The translations under genes and the position numbers were made by a program. Shown here in pieces: positions 42,334 to 53,357 of a DNA stretch of 64,000 nucleotides. Below the pieces are notes generated by a model. The model saw only the letters and a program-made list of their open reading frames with translations, searched no databases and was not told the origin of the DNA. The stretch comes from Phoma sp. XZ068 (Eukaryota; Ascomycota; Dothideomycetes; Pleosporales; Didymellaceae), in assembly GCA_004835665.1 (NCBI GenBank), contig RBKR01000021.1, positions 124,001-188,000 of the forward strand, in the 5' to 3' direction. Every line of letters starts with the position of its first letter. The stretch's first letter is position 1.

Positions 42334-42932
42334 ATGGCAGGCTCATCGCGTGGCGCATCACCCATCAAGCGGCTCATGACGGAGCTCCAAACATATCAAC
42401 GCGATCCAAATGAAGAACTTCTGGACCTTGGGCCAGCAGATGAAGATGTGATGCACTGGAGAGCTGTCATGAAGGGCGTAGAAGGCACAGCATACGAAGG
42501 TACAATGACCCATGATCGCGTCTTCCCTCTCTTCCCATCAGCTTAGACGCAGGACGCCTTCGTCACAAGGACTTCCACAGTAGACACCATTACTGACGCT
42601 ATCTAGGCGGCACATGGCTCCTCGACATCCACATCCCCTCGACTTACCCAAATTCCCCTCCCTCGATTCGCTTCATCACGCCCATCTGCCACCCGAACGT
42701 CGACTTCAAGACAGGCGAGATCTGCCTTGATCTGCTCAAGACGAGCTGGACACCAGCGTACACAATCTCGACAACCATGACGAGCATCCATCAGCTCTTG
42801 ACCAGCGCTGAGCCAGATAGCCCGCTAAATGTGGATATTGCGCAGCTGTTCAGGCAGGGTGATTATGTGGGCGCTGAGGCGCTGATCCGGTTTTACACGG
42901 TGACGGAGAGATATACGGGGAGGTCACGATGA
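42334..42932 (+). CDS. PEX4: Peroxisomal ubiquitin-conjugating enzyme E2 (Pex4)
   Basis: Two exons, 42334-42499 and 42607-42932 (intron 42500-42606), giving 163 aa, one UBC domain. Pex4, anchored by Pex22 on peroxisomes, monoubiquitinates the import receptor Pex5 so it can be recycled. Residues: KRLMTELQTYQRDP at the start, HWRAVMKGVEGTAYEGG, the HPN motif with the active-site Cys in FKTGEICLDLLKTSW, and TSAEPDSPLNVDIA. HPNVDFKTGEICLDLL is more like Pex4 than other E2 families, so the subfamily call rests on this signature. The end (FYTVTERYTGRSR) is the usual E2 C-terminal helix. Confidence 0.88.
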
Positions 42933-44112
42933 TGAAGAATTAATGTGATGTTACCATGAGATGCTTAGAACGGCAGTACAAGAGGGGCATCATCGCAGTG
43001 GAGCGAGGTTATGCGTGTAGAGCGAATAGACGCAGCGAATGATGGGCCTGCTTTCAAGAGCTCTGGCGAACCACAGTATTTGTGGGGCGGATCTAGGGCC
43101 TTTGAAAGAGGTGGATATGGCGTTTTGGTACAAGAAGATCGTTATTCGAATTGCAAGCGTTAGGAGCGTATCCAACTTGATGGAACACATGCAACACATT
43201 TGCGTACAGGCTCTGTATGGACACCCATTCTTGCTCTTTGGAACTTTCCCCAAGGCTATCAAGCCTCTTTTACAAGCATACAGACCGATGTTGGTTGAGG
43301 CGTAAATGTTGTTTGGTTGTGTAGTTACTAAGCTGCGACGGCTTGACGTGTAAAGGCTGGCTTCACCCAGCCATTTTACAGACCAACTACCATCAACCGA
43401 TCAGTGGCCTGATAGTCAGCCTCGCTCTTTTCGATATACATCGAGCGCTACGATCACCTTCTGCCATCTAGACTTTAGCCTCATACTTTGGGGCGGGAGC
43501 TAGTGACCTGCAGGTGTTGGACGCTACGGCCAGCTAACAGACGGACGCCAGCCTCCAGGCTGGATCAAGCTCTGGACCTCATCATAGTGCGGCGCGGAAG
43601 TAGAACTTTCCGTGCTTATTTTCAGAAAAGTGTAAGGTGGATGTTCAAACAAAATTGGATAGATTAATGTGTAGTGTAGCTGCTAATATTGGTATGGAAA
43701 GTTTGACGAAGTGTCGTGTCCACGGAACAACCCATGATCTACAGCCAGCCACGTGAGACTAGGATAGGAAGTCCCAACGCGCGCATGACATATTCCTAAG
43801 CAGAGTGATCGCGATGTCTGTAATAAGAGATACGTCGCTGCGCGACGAATCCTGGACATCCACGCACGCCCCACCGAAAACCCACCGCCTCAGCTACTAA
43901 GCGGACCGCCACCGACTGAGCTTCCCGGCGCGCGCATGGTCCCGACTCGCATCAAGCATCAATGAACGCCATGCTGCGAACTGGCGGTGGCTGTCTGACT
44001 CTGTGCAAACTCGGCATGTGTCCAAGGAGTGCACGGGTGGGGTCGGAAGTTGTGTCCTTGTACGTATGGTAGAGGAAAATTGGTTGAAAAGCACCGACAC
44101 CAACAAGGTAGT
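42933..44112. other. Convergent intergenic region
   Basis: 1.2 kb between PEX4 and the one-TM orphan. Overlapping short frames at 42990-43305 on both strands are unsupported. No RNA gene or repeat is recognised. Confidence 0.45.
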
Positions 44113-44673
44113 TCAGCCGCCGGTGACATTCCAGTGCGTTCGTCGCCAGCCGTGGGTTGAAGTTGTCATTGTGCCGTAGAGGACAGCTTCTCCTGGTGGT
44201 GTGGATGTCTGTACAAGACGAGTGAAAGATGTTGAATGCCTTCCTTCAACATTCTCCGCTAGAGGGCCGGGGGGCTGGCATCGGAGTGATGGGGCCGGCA
44301 GCGGGTAGTACATTGGATCGTAAGGTCCCGGCAATGCTTGAGGTGGTAGTACCCAGGGATGAACGGGTTTTTCGGCATGTCGAAGAATCTCTTGCTTAAG
44401 GGAGTTCAAGTGGTCGTTGTGGTCATTTTCCCATTGCTTCTGGCACGTTGCAGAGTCCTGCCTCTCGAGCAAAGGCTTTGCGGCTTTCTCGGAAACGCCC
44501 ACATTTGCATTGGCAGTTCGGCCTCTTTTCTGTGAGACGTAGGCGACTACGAGCCAGGCAATGGTCGCAGTGATCAACACTACCAAGGATACATGGAGAA
44601 GACGAATGTATTTGGAATTCGACAGGAACAGTCCGGCCTGTTGGAACTTCTTGTGCCCTGAGAGGGGTGGCAT
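44113..44673 (-). CDS. Single-pass membrane orphan protein
   Basis: Single exon, 186 aa from the ATG at 44673; upstream codons remain open but look non-coding or intronic. A short N-terminus (MPPLSGHKKFQQAGLFLS) precedes one strong membrane segment at ~30-48 (LLHVSLVVLITATIAWLVVA), followed by a basic stop-transfer QKRGR. The rest is polar: a helix with HNDHLNSLKQEILRHAEK, then a Pro/Tyr-rich stretch (VHPWVLPPQALPGPYDPMYY) and an end block VLYGTMTTSTHGWRRTHWNV. No signal peptide cleavage is likely. I do not recognise a named family; the well-kept C-terminal block suggests a real gene. Confidence 0.6.
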   Translation of the reverse strand: MPPLSGHKKFQQAGLFLSNSKYIRLLHVSLVVLITATIAWLVVAYVSQKRGRTANANVGVSEKAAKPLLERQDSATCQKQWENDHNDHLNSLKQEILRHAEKPVHPWVLPPQALPGPYDPMYYPLPAPSLRCQPPGPLAENVEGRHSTSFTRLVQTSTPPGEAVLYGTMTTSTHGWRRTHWNVTGG

Positions 44674-47264
44674 GGTGGTAGGAAGAACAAAGAATACTGG
44701 AGTACTCAAAAGCTTGAGTACGACCGAGCTTGCAGGCGAGATTATGTCGTGTGCAGTAGGCATCCGGAGCTGTGGACCAGTCAATTTGGTGTTAAAGAGG
44801 CATGCCACGGCTTTCATACAACTTACATGGAAACACGAGGCGGCCGTTAGCATAAGCACTAGAATCAAACGTTCCGTCTGTTTCAGTGAACAATATCCGT
44901 ATGCGTGTTCCTGGCCATAAGATCGGCGCAAGGGTGTTGATGGTTAGGATATTGAATACGGATTCTATGTCAAGAACGAGCAGTGCGCCGGGTCCTGTAT
45001 ATGAAGCTACGACGGCACTTGCGTGGCAGCTTAGCCATCCGTCTAAAAAAGTACCCGCAGCCTCCACGGCTCAACATTAGCAACCTTAGGGTGCTTCATC
45101 GTGGTACACTCGCGCTGATGACGGCGAGGTAGTTCGCGTTGCCATGATCGACACGCAAAAGGCTCGCGCTGCTCAGCTGCAACGACTCGCGCCCGTGGGA
45201 GCATTGCAGCGGTAGGTTGCTAGAGTAGGCATGGTGTGGTCAGTCTCAGCAGCTCGGCCAGTATCCGTAAGTCTTGGTATTGAGTTGGGGAGCGTATTCA
45301 GCTGAAGAGCGAGCGATGGCGTCGATTGTGGCTTGGTTGGAGTGGTACACGGGCCAATTCGGCTAGGACAGCCTGGTCATGCTCGGTCTTAACTGCCAAC
45401 GGCGAGCTGGCATCAGCACAGCTACGCGGAGCACTCATCCGCCACAAATCACGCACCTCGCGATCTGAAGTGATTACAACCTTGATTCAATGCAACTGCC
45501 TCTGGCACGCGTGACTCTTCGCTACCAAGTTTCAGCTTTACGGAGAGCGCCAACCGAGACTTAGTAATCGAGTACGCGATACTAGACATTAGGATATTCT
45601 CTTCTTGTGTGCGACACTGCCATAGTACCAGCCAAGCAGTTGGTACTGCGTGTTACGGCCCCTCGTCTAGAAATGCTGTCGTACTGAGAGACTGGTCAGG
45701 GCCTTTAGACAGTACCTACCATTTGAAAAGCCTCGTCACAGTTCGTACCGCCGTATAGATCCAGAACGCGAAAACGGCCTGGTGGCTGCTATCATCCAGA
45801 TGATCTCTCTAATCTTGGAAACATTAATAGAAGCTTCTGCTGAGCAGCCAAAAGACCTGCGCAAGCCTGATCGTCGCGAATTGCGATTGATCGTACCTGG
45901 AATTGTAGCAGGGACTAGCGAAATTCGCTACTTTTAGCGACCGTTGGAGATGCAGCTGGGCCTATCGAATCATGAAAGCTGGCAGACGGGACGATCTTCA
46001 ACTGGCATTAAGAGGCGAAGTCTGGTTTGACACCCACGTAACTTGCCTGTAAGCTTCATGTTCGTGTTGTTGCTGTGCGCGGTGCTGCCGAGCACCACAC
46101 AGCTCACTCATTTCTGTCCATTGGTTCTCATCTACCAGGTAGCCAGGAGATGAGATGTCTCAAGCCCCGGAGGACGGGCTTCGCGATCATTTGTCTTCAC
46201 GGCCGCTCCGAAGTGGAACAATGTCGGGCCTTGGCCCATTACCTCGATCATGCATGGAGCTATCCAACACGTAGCAAGTTTTCGCGGACGATCTTCGTAT
46301 TGGAAAACCCTAAAATTTAAAGGTGTATATCATTTCCATATTGCGGATAAACGTCGCACCGCTTACTGTACGAGGAATTCCCCCGGACGATCCGGACGCG
46401 CCATCTGTAAGGCTGATGTCTCAGATCTAGATGCTGGCAAGCCTAATCTGATGAGGTGAGGCTGAACTGCGAAACATGAATCTACTGGTGTATACGCAAA
46501 TGAGTACATCAGGGAACAACTCCCTTCGCCTATGCGTCAAATTTTCTCTGTTGTCACTCGTCAGCTTAACCACTGCTCATCACGGCGACGCCGTTGCCAC
46601 ATATCACGTGACCCGCCACATACAATGCACTTTCCGCTTATGGCAATCGATCATGCAGCTTCGTTTGTCGTCGCAAGTATCTCCACTGTATGAAAGCTGA
46701 AACAATACGCCTGCCGGGAGTCGTTTGATCTTGAAGTCAGCTTCTTGTTGACACAAGAGGCATATGGTAGACTTTTGCACAGCCACAATAGTAGCATCAC
46801 AATATTGCCCCCTAGTCCTGGCTAGTTCACATATGCTTCGTTGTCACTTCCACTCACTGCATCTCACTACCTCGTACAGCACCGGTCAAGATAGCGCTAT
46901 TCGTCCGCTTTCACCGGTGTGGTGGGTGCCGACTGCGTACGACTGCGGCGCTGCGCCCTGCAGATTACGAATGGACGAGCAATATTGCACCGCCTGATAT
47001 CATATGGAATACTGAAGGTTAGCGGCTATCACGACAACCTACACAATTGTGAGGTTCTCAGCTCCGGTGACATGAAGTGCTCCACCGTAGCGTACACACC
47101 ATTATCATCCGTACGAGTGTCGACTTTGAAGAGTCTTATCCTCACATAAGCCTGCTGACTACCATCTACGCGATGCAGTGAAGTTTAGTATCATCACACC
47201 ACGGCGGACAGAGAAGGTCGCTGAATACACTTCAAGCAGCTATTCGTCAATCGTAAACAATCGT
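44674..47264. other. Gene-poor region, left part
   Basis: 2.6 kb without a supported gene. Only small frames occur (for example 45326-45514, 46075-46320 and 46764-46997 plus). A perfect palindrome with 7-bp arms, TAGCGAAATTCGCTA, lies at 45916-45930. No terminal inverted repeats or transposase-like sequence were seen. Confidence 0.4.
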
Positions 47265-47960
47265 TCACTGCGCAGCCCGAATTCTCAAACGGATAGTTCC
47301 TTGCACTAAACTCTGAGTACATGGCCGTTCAAACTTATTTGGGCCCTCGCTAGCTTGTCGAAGCGGCTCAAAGATTGGTTCCGCTTGATGTTGGCATCTA
47401 TCAATGAAGACGCTGTGGTCTTTTTGTTGTATGGCCTTGATTTCGTGCGAAAATCTTCCTTGCACCCATCTTAGCCCATGACCGTGACGGCTGGTTTTGA
47501 TTATGCCAGCTTTATCTATTCTATGATGAAAGAACTGACTAGCAATTCCTCCTTTTAGTTTCCAGTAAGGTATTGTTCCGTGTGAATTTCTCTTAGGCCC
47601 TTGCATTAATTGAAAACGAAGTCCACTTGTGTGAAGTTCAATTTTGATGACTTGTTTACTCCTCTGCAAGTTTTGCCAGCCAACTATGTGCACGAAGATC
47701 CGCCTCGTGCATAGTCGATGACAATGCAGCGAGGTCAAATGCAACTTTAGCGTTAGGAGAGTTTCCAAACTGAGCACGGGCGAGTATACTGAAGCGGCCG
47801 TCTTGCCGCAGGCTGCTTTCACATCAGTGCCACCCGGATTGATCCATGTTGAAGTACAAGGGACGAAGTGTGGTATCTGTTCCTGAACACTCCAGATTCG
47901 AAGATTACAGGGCAGATTTCGCACATTTTCAATCCATCTGTCAGGCGATCTGACGTACAT
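47265..47960 (-). CDS. Doubtful ORF, possible lineage-specific or decayed gene
   Basis: 231 codons from the ATG at 47960; the frame is also open ~60 bp further upstream without an ATG. A TATA-like sequence lies ~120 nt upstream (48083-48090). The translation (MYVRSPDRWIENVRNLPC, LRIWSVQEQIPHFVPCTSTW, GLRFQLMQGPKRNSHGTIPY) is rich in His, Gln, Arg and Cys and matches no family I know. Being long in a low-ORF region favours a gene; the atypical composition argues for a relic or chance. Confidence 0.25.
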   Translation of the reverse strand: MYVRSPDRWIENVRNLPCNLRIWSVQEQIPHFVPCTSTWINPGGTDVKAACGKTAASVYSPVLSLETLLTLKLHLTSLHCHRLCTRRIFVHIVGWQNLQRSKQVIKIELHTSGLRFQLMQGPKRNSHGTIPYWKLKGGIASQFFHHRIDKAGIIKTSRHGHGLRWVQGRFSHEIKAIQQKDHSVFIDRCQHQAEPIFEPLRQASEGPNKFERPCTQSLVQGTIRLRIRAAQ

Positions 47961-49522
47961 TAAGCCTCCCCTTGAGTAGCCATGATCGAGACAGCCTACG
48001 CAAGCCCAATTGAGATGGCATGAAGGAATTTATGGGGCCATTGTGAAGGAGAACCCAACACTAGCATTTGCGTGTATGGAGAATATATACCCCCGTCCCC
48101 CTTTTGGGCGCTAACGATATGGATGCATGATCGGCTCGTTTATACTATCATATTCCCCATTCTCTAGCGAAGCCAGTTCCGCTGCAGTATTGATATTTCA
48201 TGATATCCGGTCCTCACTTCTCTTCTGCGTGTGCGATACTCACTCTCCTAAGAAGAATCGTGGATTCGTTTACCGCTTGCGCATATGTCAATTACATGCT
48301 CTAAAACTACGTAACTAGTTGCTTGATCACAAGCAGCTACCATGAAAGCTTAATTCATCCTGTTAATCCAGGACCGAACATGCTGACGCCTTCACAGCTA
48401 CGCCTTATCGCGTTGTTCGCCCACATTTCATGTTTAAGGTGCTACATTCTAGTCGCGTATAATAATACATAGTATATAGCTAGACAATCACCATGTCTAG
48501 TCAACTAAAATTGATCCTTTTTTATCAGCTACATGCTAACGCGTACAGACTTCAAATATAGCACATGATACCACCTCGATAGAAAAGGCCTGATCCGCAG
48601 AAATGTTGTCACAAACCTAACATCCTGGCATTGCACATGCAAGAACTGCATACCGGCATGTCAGCAGACGTCGGGTAGAAGCCGGATCAGGAATCGCACC
48701 GAAGAATTTCAGTAAACGAGTCAAGCCCATTGACACGAAGTCACAGCCAGGGAGAAGAAACCCGGGTAGAGTCAGCGCTGAAGGGGATGTACACGAATAC
48801 AAAGGAACAGAGAGGTTGTAAATGGCACGGGAGCGAAATTAGAAGTGGTACTCGAAGAAGACGGCAAATGTTGGGGCAAGTCCATAAAACAGGCCATAAG
48901 GAATAGCCACAGTCAAGGTGCGAGGTGGACAACAGCGGAAACAGGAACTGAGAGTAATTGAAAATAAAGGTTACTACATCAAACGTACCTTATGCTAGAT
49001 CTGAATTCATCTTACTTGGAAAATATTATCGCCAGGACTTGCCCAACTTGGAAGTAAAAAATGTCTCATGATTTTAGAGTAGACGTGAGGTGCAACATCA
49101 AGGAGACGAAGGTTGAAGACGCGCAGGATGTGAAATTCGAGCCAAAGATCAAGTTTGCAGAATGACTAGAGTGCGCCGGTGCAGTGTGACGCACTGTTGT
49201 GTAGTCTGACAACTGGTCAGCAGCCCCACATTTCCAGACTCGATGTTTACGCAAATATATATTCCACAATCACTCCCGTCTCACAAGGTAGGAAGTAGAT
49301 ATTTATCGCATCCTTCCGCAGATAACAATCAAAGACTGCATTCAGAGATTTTCGAGGCTCGAACTGCAAGCACTGTTGAGGCGGAGGCTGGTGATCCCGC
49401 GCACAGCCACACTGGACTACATGACCTACACCTGCACTAGTTCGAGTCATTCAAGATATCGAAACCTTCTCTTTAAAACAAGACAGCTACATTGACACAC
49501 CATATCCTGCAACAACAGCATT
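47961..49522. other. Gene-poor region, right part
   Basis: 1.6 kb without a supported gene; AT-rich around 48.3-48.6 kb. It includes the promoter of the F-box-like gene at its right end. Confidence 0.4.
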
Positions 49523-50530
49523 ATGTCTCTGGCGCAACTACCAGCCGAACTACGGCAGCAAATCCTCCTGCTCGCTCTACCAGACACCAACCGCATTGGC
49601 TCGCCCGTCGAGCTCCTCCCATTCTTCCACATCAACCAACGCATACGCCTAGACATGCAACATGTAATCAAGATGTGGTCACCGCTGCACTACATTTCCA
49701 CGCCTACCAGTCTGTCCAACCCGACACCGCAAACACTCAACTGGAAAACCGACCGCATCTGCCTCGACCTCTTCTACGCGTCTGAAGTGGACCGTATCAA
49801 ATGGATGTGTTATTGCGGAGACCCGGGGTTGTGGACACATCCCGAGTTGATTGAAGCTTGGATAGATGCTGTTCGCTTGCTGCCGGAAGATGTCAAGGAG
49901 GTCTGGCTCGATGTCACGCCTGCGCCGGCTGCGAAGCGGAGCCAGCATCGTCTTGTTCTTAATCAGTTTGTGTATGAGAAATGTGCGAGCCGGACGTTTC
50001 TTGGTGGGCACGTTCATGATGTGGCGAGTTTGGTGCAGGTTATTGACGATCATTATCAGGGCGGGGTGAGGGTCGTTCTGACGGGGACGTTGAGTACGAA
50101 GAGTGAGTTCTTCGTTCATGGTGTGAGTGTGGCGGCTGGAATGGATCTGGAGTTTGTGGGAACGTGGGTATCGACTGACGATGCACGGTTTGCGAAGCTC
50201 AGTGACGAGGTGCGGTGTGCGACGTCGAGGAAGCGGATGTGGCAGGGGAAGCGACGTGGGGACTCTAATCCTCTGAACTGGTTGCAAGATGTGGTTTGGG
50301 ATAGGAAGACTGGTTTTCTATTCGCCAGACTTGCGGACGAGGGGTATAAGCTGGCTGCTATTGACGACCTCAAGAGGATTGCGGAGCTCCGCGCTGGCCA
50401 AAGTGAGCTGGCGTTGCCGCCTACATCTAGCCTGAGGAGGGCTTTCCAACACCGCGTCGCAGCGGATATAGGCTTGAAGACGGTTGGAGAGGGCGAAGGA
50501 GACGACAGGCATGTTGTCGTGCGGCGGTAG
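49523..50530 (+). CDS. F-box-like protein with R3H-like C-terminal segment
   Basis: Single exon, 335 aa. The N-terminus LAQLPAELRQQILLLALPDT has the LPxELRxxIL pattern of fungal F-box/2EXR-type proteins, in which this segment usually contacts Skp1 or is a related fold. The middle is an alpha/beta region with no known domain (DRIKWMCYCGDPGLW, DAVRLLPEDVKEVWLDVTP, GGVRVVLTGTLSTKSEF). The C-terminal ~70 residues begin with a helix (GYKLAAIDDLKRIAELRAGQ) and end SLRRAFQHRVAADIGLKT then GEGEGDDRHVVVRR. This matches the R3H pattern (Arg, three residues, His, then a Gly-Leu and a basic VV strand) used for single-stranded nucleic acid binding. Both calls are by pattern; function unknown. It converges with HOT13, only 88 bp away. 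Confidence 0.8.
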   Translation: MSLAQLPAELRQQILLLALPDTNRIGSPVELLPFFHINQRIRLDMQHVIKMWSPLHYISTPTSLSNPTPQTLNWKTDRICLDLFYASEVDRIKWMCYCGDPGLWTHPELIEAWIDAVRLLPEDVKEVWLDVTPAPAAKRSQHRLVLNQFVYEKCASRTFLGGHVHDVASLVQVIDDHYQGGVRVVLTGTLSTKSEFFVHGVSVAAGMDLEFVGTWVSTDDARFAKLSDEVRCATSRKRMWQGKRRGDSNPLNWLQDVVWDRKTGFLFARLADEGYKLAAIDDLKRIAELRAGQSELALPPTSSLRRAFQHRVAADIGLKTVGEGEGDDRHVVVRR

Positions 50531-50618
50531 CTTTGATAATGCCGGGGTATTGGTGTTGTCGATTCAATCTTAGTTGGATAGCAACGGATTGAATCCGCCA
50601 TCTTTTTCCACGACAACC

Positions 50619-50993
50619 TCAGCTCCTACTACATGAAGCTGAGTTCTTCTCATCGACTTCAAAGTACAGATCCCAGTGGTTCTTGCAACCGGGGTTGAAG
50701 CTCTCGCCACACTCTGTACACCTACTCCCACTGTTCATATACTCCTCAACACTCAAGATGTGCTTACACGCACCGCAAAGCACTGCTCTTTCGGCTCTTC
50801 TGCTCCTTGGCCACACATCAGACTTGTGATCCTCACCTGCATCGTGGCAACTGATGCAGGCGTAGAACTTTTGGCAGCAGAAGTGCTTGATGGCGATGAT
50901 GTCTAGTGTAGAATGCCAGTGAGCGCATTGCGTCAGCGGGGTGACGGTGAGGCCGTATACAATTGGTGTAGATGTGTGTTGGCTGTTCGACAT
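50619..50993 (-). CDS. HOT13: CHY-type zinc finger protein, Hot13 (helper of Tim13)
   Basis: Single exon, 124 aa; the yeast protein is 116. Hot13 acts in the mitochondrial intermembrane space, keeping Mia40 zinc-free so the disulfide relay for small Tim proteins works. The CHY zinc finger ligands are all present: CAHWHS, FCCQKFYACISCHDAGEDH, then VLCGACK, SRCTECGESFNPGCKNHWDLYF. WPRSRRAERAVLCG matches the conserved linker. No classical presequence is visible, as expected for Mia40-related proteins. The ATG at 50993 leaves 30 residues before the first ligand. Confidence 0.9.
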   Translation of the reverse strand: MSNSQHTSTPIVYGLTVTPLTQCAHWHSTLDIIAIKHFCCQKFYACISCHDAGEDHKSDVWPRSRRAERAVLCGACKHILSVEEYMNSGSRCTECGESFNPGCKNHWDLYFEVDEKNSASCSRS

Positions 50994-51600
50994 GTTGCTT
51001 GGGACTTGTTAAATCGATAGTAGAATGTCGAAGGTCAGGATGTGTAAGGCTGAACTAGTGCTCGGAGCGGAGATCCACTTCGGTGCTTCAAGTGGTTGAA
51101 TCCTTGCTTGTGACGTTATGGTGCTCGATTTCAGCAGAGCCTCAAAGGATTCAATTGACCGTCTTTAAACAGTAGCCTTCATGTATACTGTGAAGAGACA
51201 CCTGTAAAGTGATACGAGGAAGTGTACTTGCTGCTAGACGTCTTCTGTTGCACCACAGAATGAGCATGGGTACAGCGGCAGAGACAACACATCGAATCAC
51301 CTCGGGTGACTTTCTCTCACGTTCCAAGGCACTCTCATGCGCTCCGCATCTCCAGTATTTTCACGGCCGGGCCATGCAAGGCTTTCGGGCAGCTTCGGAG
51401 GCTTGGTGGGATGCTCGAGCGCGCTCAAAAGTCGTCACTTGCCCCACCTAACATGTCCGACCCCGCCAGCCCAAACATTTAGGTAGTCTGCGCAGAAGCT
51501 CAACAACGCATTGCACCACCACTACACCTGCAACTTCATTTTGCATACTTTGATACCCTTACACTTCTCTCAAGTTGATACCCAGACACCAACATTCACA
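50994..51600. other. Divergent upstream region of HOT13 and TPI1
   Basis: 607 bp with no coding sequence. The TPI1 side ends in a CA/CT-rich leader (ACACCAACATTCACA before the ATG) typical of highly expressed fungal genes. Confidence 0.5.
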
Positions 51601-52509
51601 ATGGCACGTCAATTCTTCATCGGAGGCAACTTCAAGATGTATGTTGCCCGCAGAGCTCTGGTTCGACTTTGCAGAGAGCTGGAGGCTGATCGAACGACAG
51701 GAACGGCTCCATCGAGTCCATCAAGAAGATTGTCCAGAACCTGAACGACGCTAAGCTCGACCCCAACGCTGGTGAGTAGCTCGTACATGCACTGCAAGAG
51801 CAGCAAAGCTGATAGCTTCACAGAGGTCGTCATTGCTCCCCCCGCTCTCTACCTCCTCCTCACCCGCGAGCACCTCCGCAAGGGCCTGGAGGTAGCCGCC
51901 CAGAACGTCTACGACAAGCCCAACGGTGCTTTCACCGGTGAGATCTCTGCCGAGCAGCTCAAGGACAGCGGCATCACATGGACCATTCTCGGTCACTCTG
52001 AGCGCCGCACCATCCTGCAGGAGGACGATGCTTTCGTTGCCAGCAAGACCAAGGCTGCGATTGACGGTGGCATCAGCGTCATTCTGTGCTGCGGTGAGAG
52101 CCTCGAGCAGAGGGAGGCCGGCACCACTGTCGATGTTGTCACCAAGCAGCTCAAGGCTGTCGCCGACAAGGTCAAGGACTGGAGCAAGATCGTCGTTGCC
52201 TACGAGCCCATCTGGTCAGTATTACCCCCAAGAAGCATTGAAGCAATATTAACATGTCCCAGGGCTATCGGTACCGGCAAGGTCGCCACCACTGAGCAGG
52301 CTCAGGAGGTCCACGCCGCCATCCGCGAGTGGTTGAAGAAGGAGGTCTCGTCCGAGGCTTCTGAGAAGACCCGCATCCTGTACGGCGGCAGTGTCAACGA
52401 GAAGAACTGCAGCGAGCTTGCCAAGCAGGCCGACATTGATGGTTTCCTTGTCGGTGGTGCTTCGCTGAAGCCTGCGTTTGTTGACATTATCAACGCCAAC
52501 TCTGCATGA
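51601..52509 (+). CDS. TPI1: Triosephosphate isomerase
   Basis: Four exons, 51601-51638, 51701-51771, 51824-52214 and 52263-52509, giving 248 aa, the normal length. The enzyme interconverts dihydroxyacetone phosphate and glyceraldehyde 3-phosphate in glycolysis. Catalytic residues are Lys12 in GGNFKMNG, His in ILGHSERR and Glu in AYEPIWAIGTGK; the latter motif, including the mobile loop 6, is split by intron 3. The phosphate-binding YGGSVN and FLVGGASLKP are intact. Exon 1 ends within the Met codon of NFKM. Gly/Ala-rich codon choice is C-ending, consistent with high expression. Confidence 0.97.
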
Positions 52510-52892
52510 ATCCATGGCAGCGGGGCGAGATTGTAGTTGGATATCACGAATAACGTTACCTGACGAACAATGAACAAAAGTCAATGAGCAAGAGCATCTC
52601 AACATGGTCCATGCGTGTGTTCCAAGTCAATGAAGTAAACGCAACTGAAGTTGTTTCGTGTGTGTGTGTGTGCTGAACAACAGAGGATCTTAATGGTCCA
52701 TGGGTAGGTGTGGTGTGCGTCTTCGTGTGATGACAGTAATCGTACATTTGCTGTACATATCCAATCCAATATGCGCCGCCCATGCCTAGGTATTTATACA
52801 ATCGAGTGATCCCACGGCCCTCGCGTCCAGAAGATGCTACATTGGCTCTCCTGTCCCACTCCCCATTTACAACGTCCACATTGCTCCATCCT
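52510..52892. other. Convergent intergenic region between TPI1 and mL43
   Basis: 383 bp with a short TG dinucleotide tract at about 52657-52671. No gene. Confidence 0.5.
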
Positions 52893-53357
52893 CTAGATCT
52901 TGATCTTCGCCCCGTGGAACGGCGACCAGATACCCCTAACGCTCTCATTGATACTCGTGACCGGCTTGCCCAGCTTCTTGTTCTTCTCGCCGTTCGAGTC
53001 CCTCAACATCTCGGCCTTTTCCCGGACACCCTCGTTCTGCAGGTTCTTGACGCAGATGGACCGTGTGGCGCCGTTGATGTAGTGTGCGATGATGACGGGG
53101 TGCTTGCGTGGCCGCGGGCTGACGGAGAACTCGACCGAGGGGTTGCGCTGAGCGAAGACGGGGAGCGAGGACTTGATGAAGGCGTTCATGCCTTTGGAGG
53201 ATCCCCACCAGTTGCAGTAGTGGAATTCGAGGCGCTTGCATTGGAGGACGAAGGCGCCGACGCCGTTCTGGGGGTGTTAGTATGCCGAATTCGTGGTGAA
53301 GTGTCTGTAAGTACGTACCTGGGCCTTTGCGACCGTCCTGGTCGCTGCGAGAGGCAT
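52893..53357 (-). CDS. MRPL51: Mitochondrial large ribosomal subunit protein mL43 (Mrpl51)
   Basis: Two exons, 53357-53319 and 53267-52893 (intron 53318-53268), giving 137 aa. The thioredoxin-like L51/S25/CI-B8 domain begins NGVGAFVLQCKRLEFHYC, followed by NWWGSSKGMNAFIKSSLP, the strand NPSVEFSVSPRPRKHPVI and ARSICVKN-like segments (ATRSICVKNLQNEGV), ending WSPFHGAKIKI. This matches yeast Mrpl51, a component of the mitoribosomal large subunit. Exon 1 (MPLAATRTVAKAQ) supplies a short basic start. It is divergent from the U1-70K gene, 192 bp away. Confidence 0.9.

Noticed and set aside
45916..45930. Perfect 7-bp-arm palindrome as transposon end
   Set aside because: Solitary, with no partner inverted repeat or target duplication seen.
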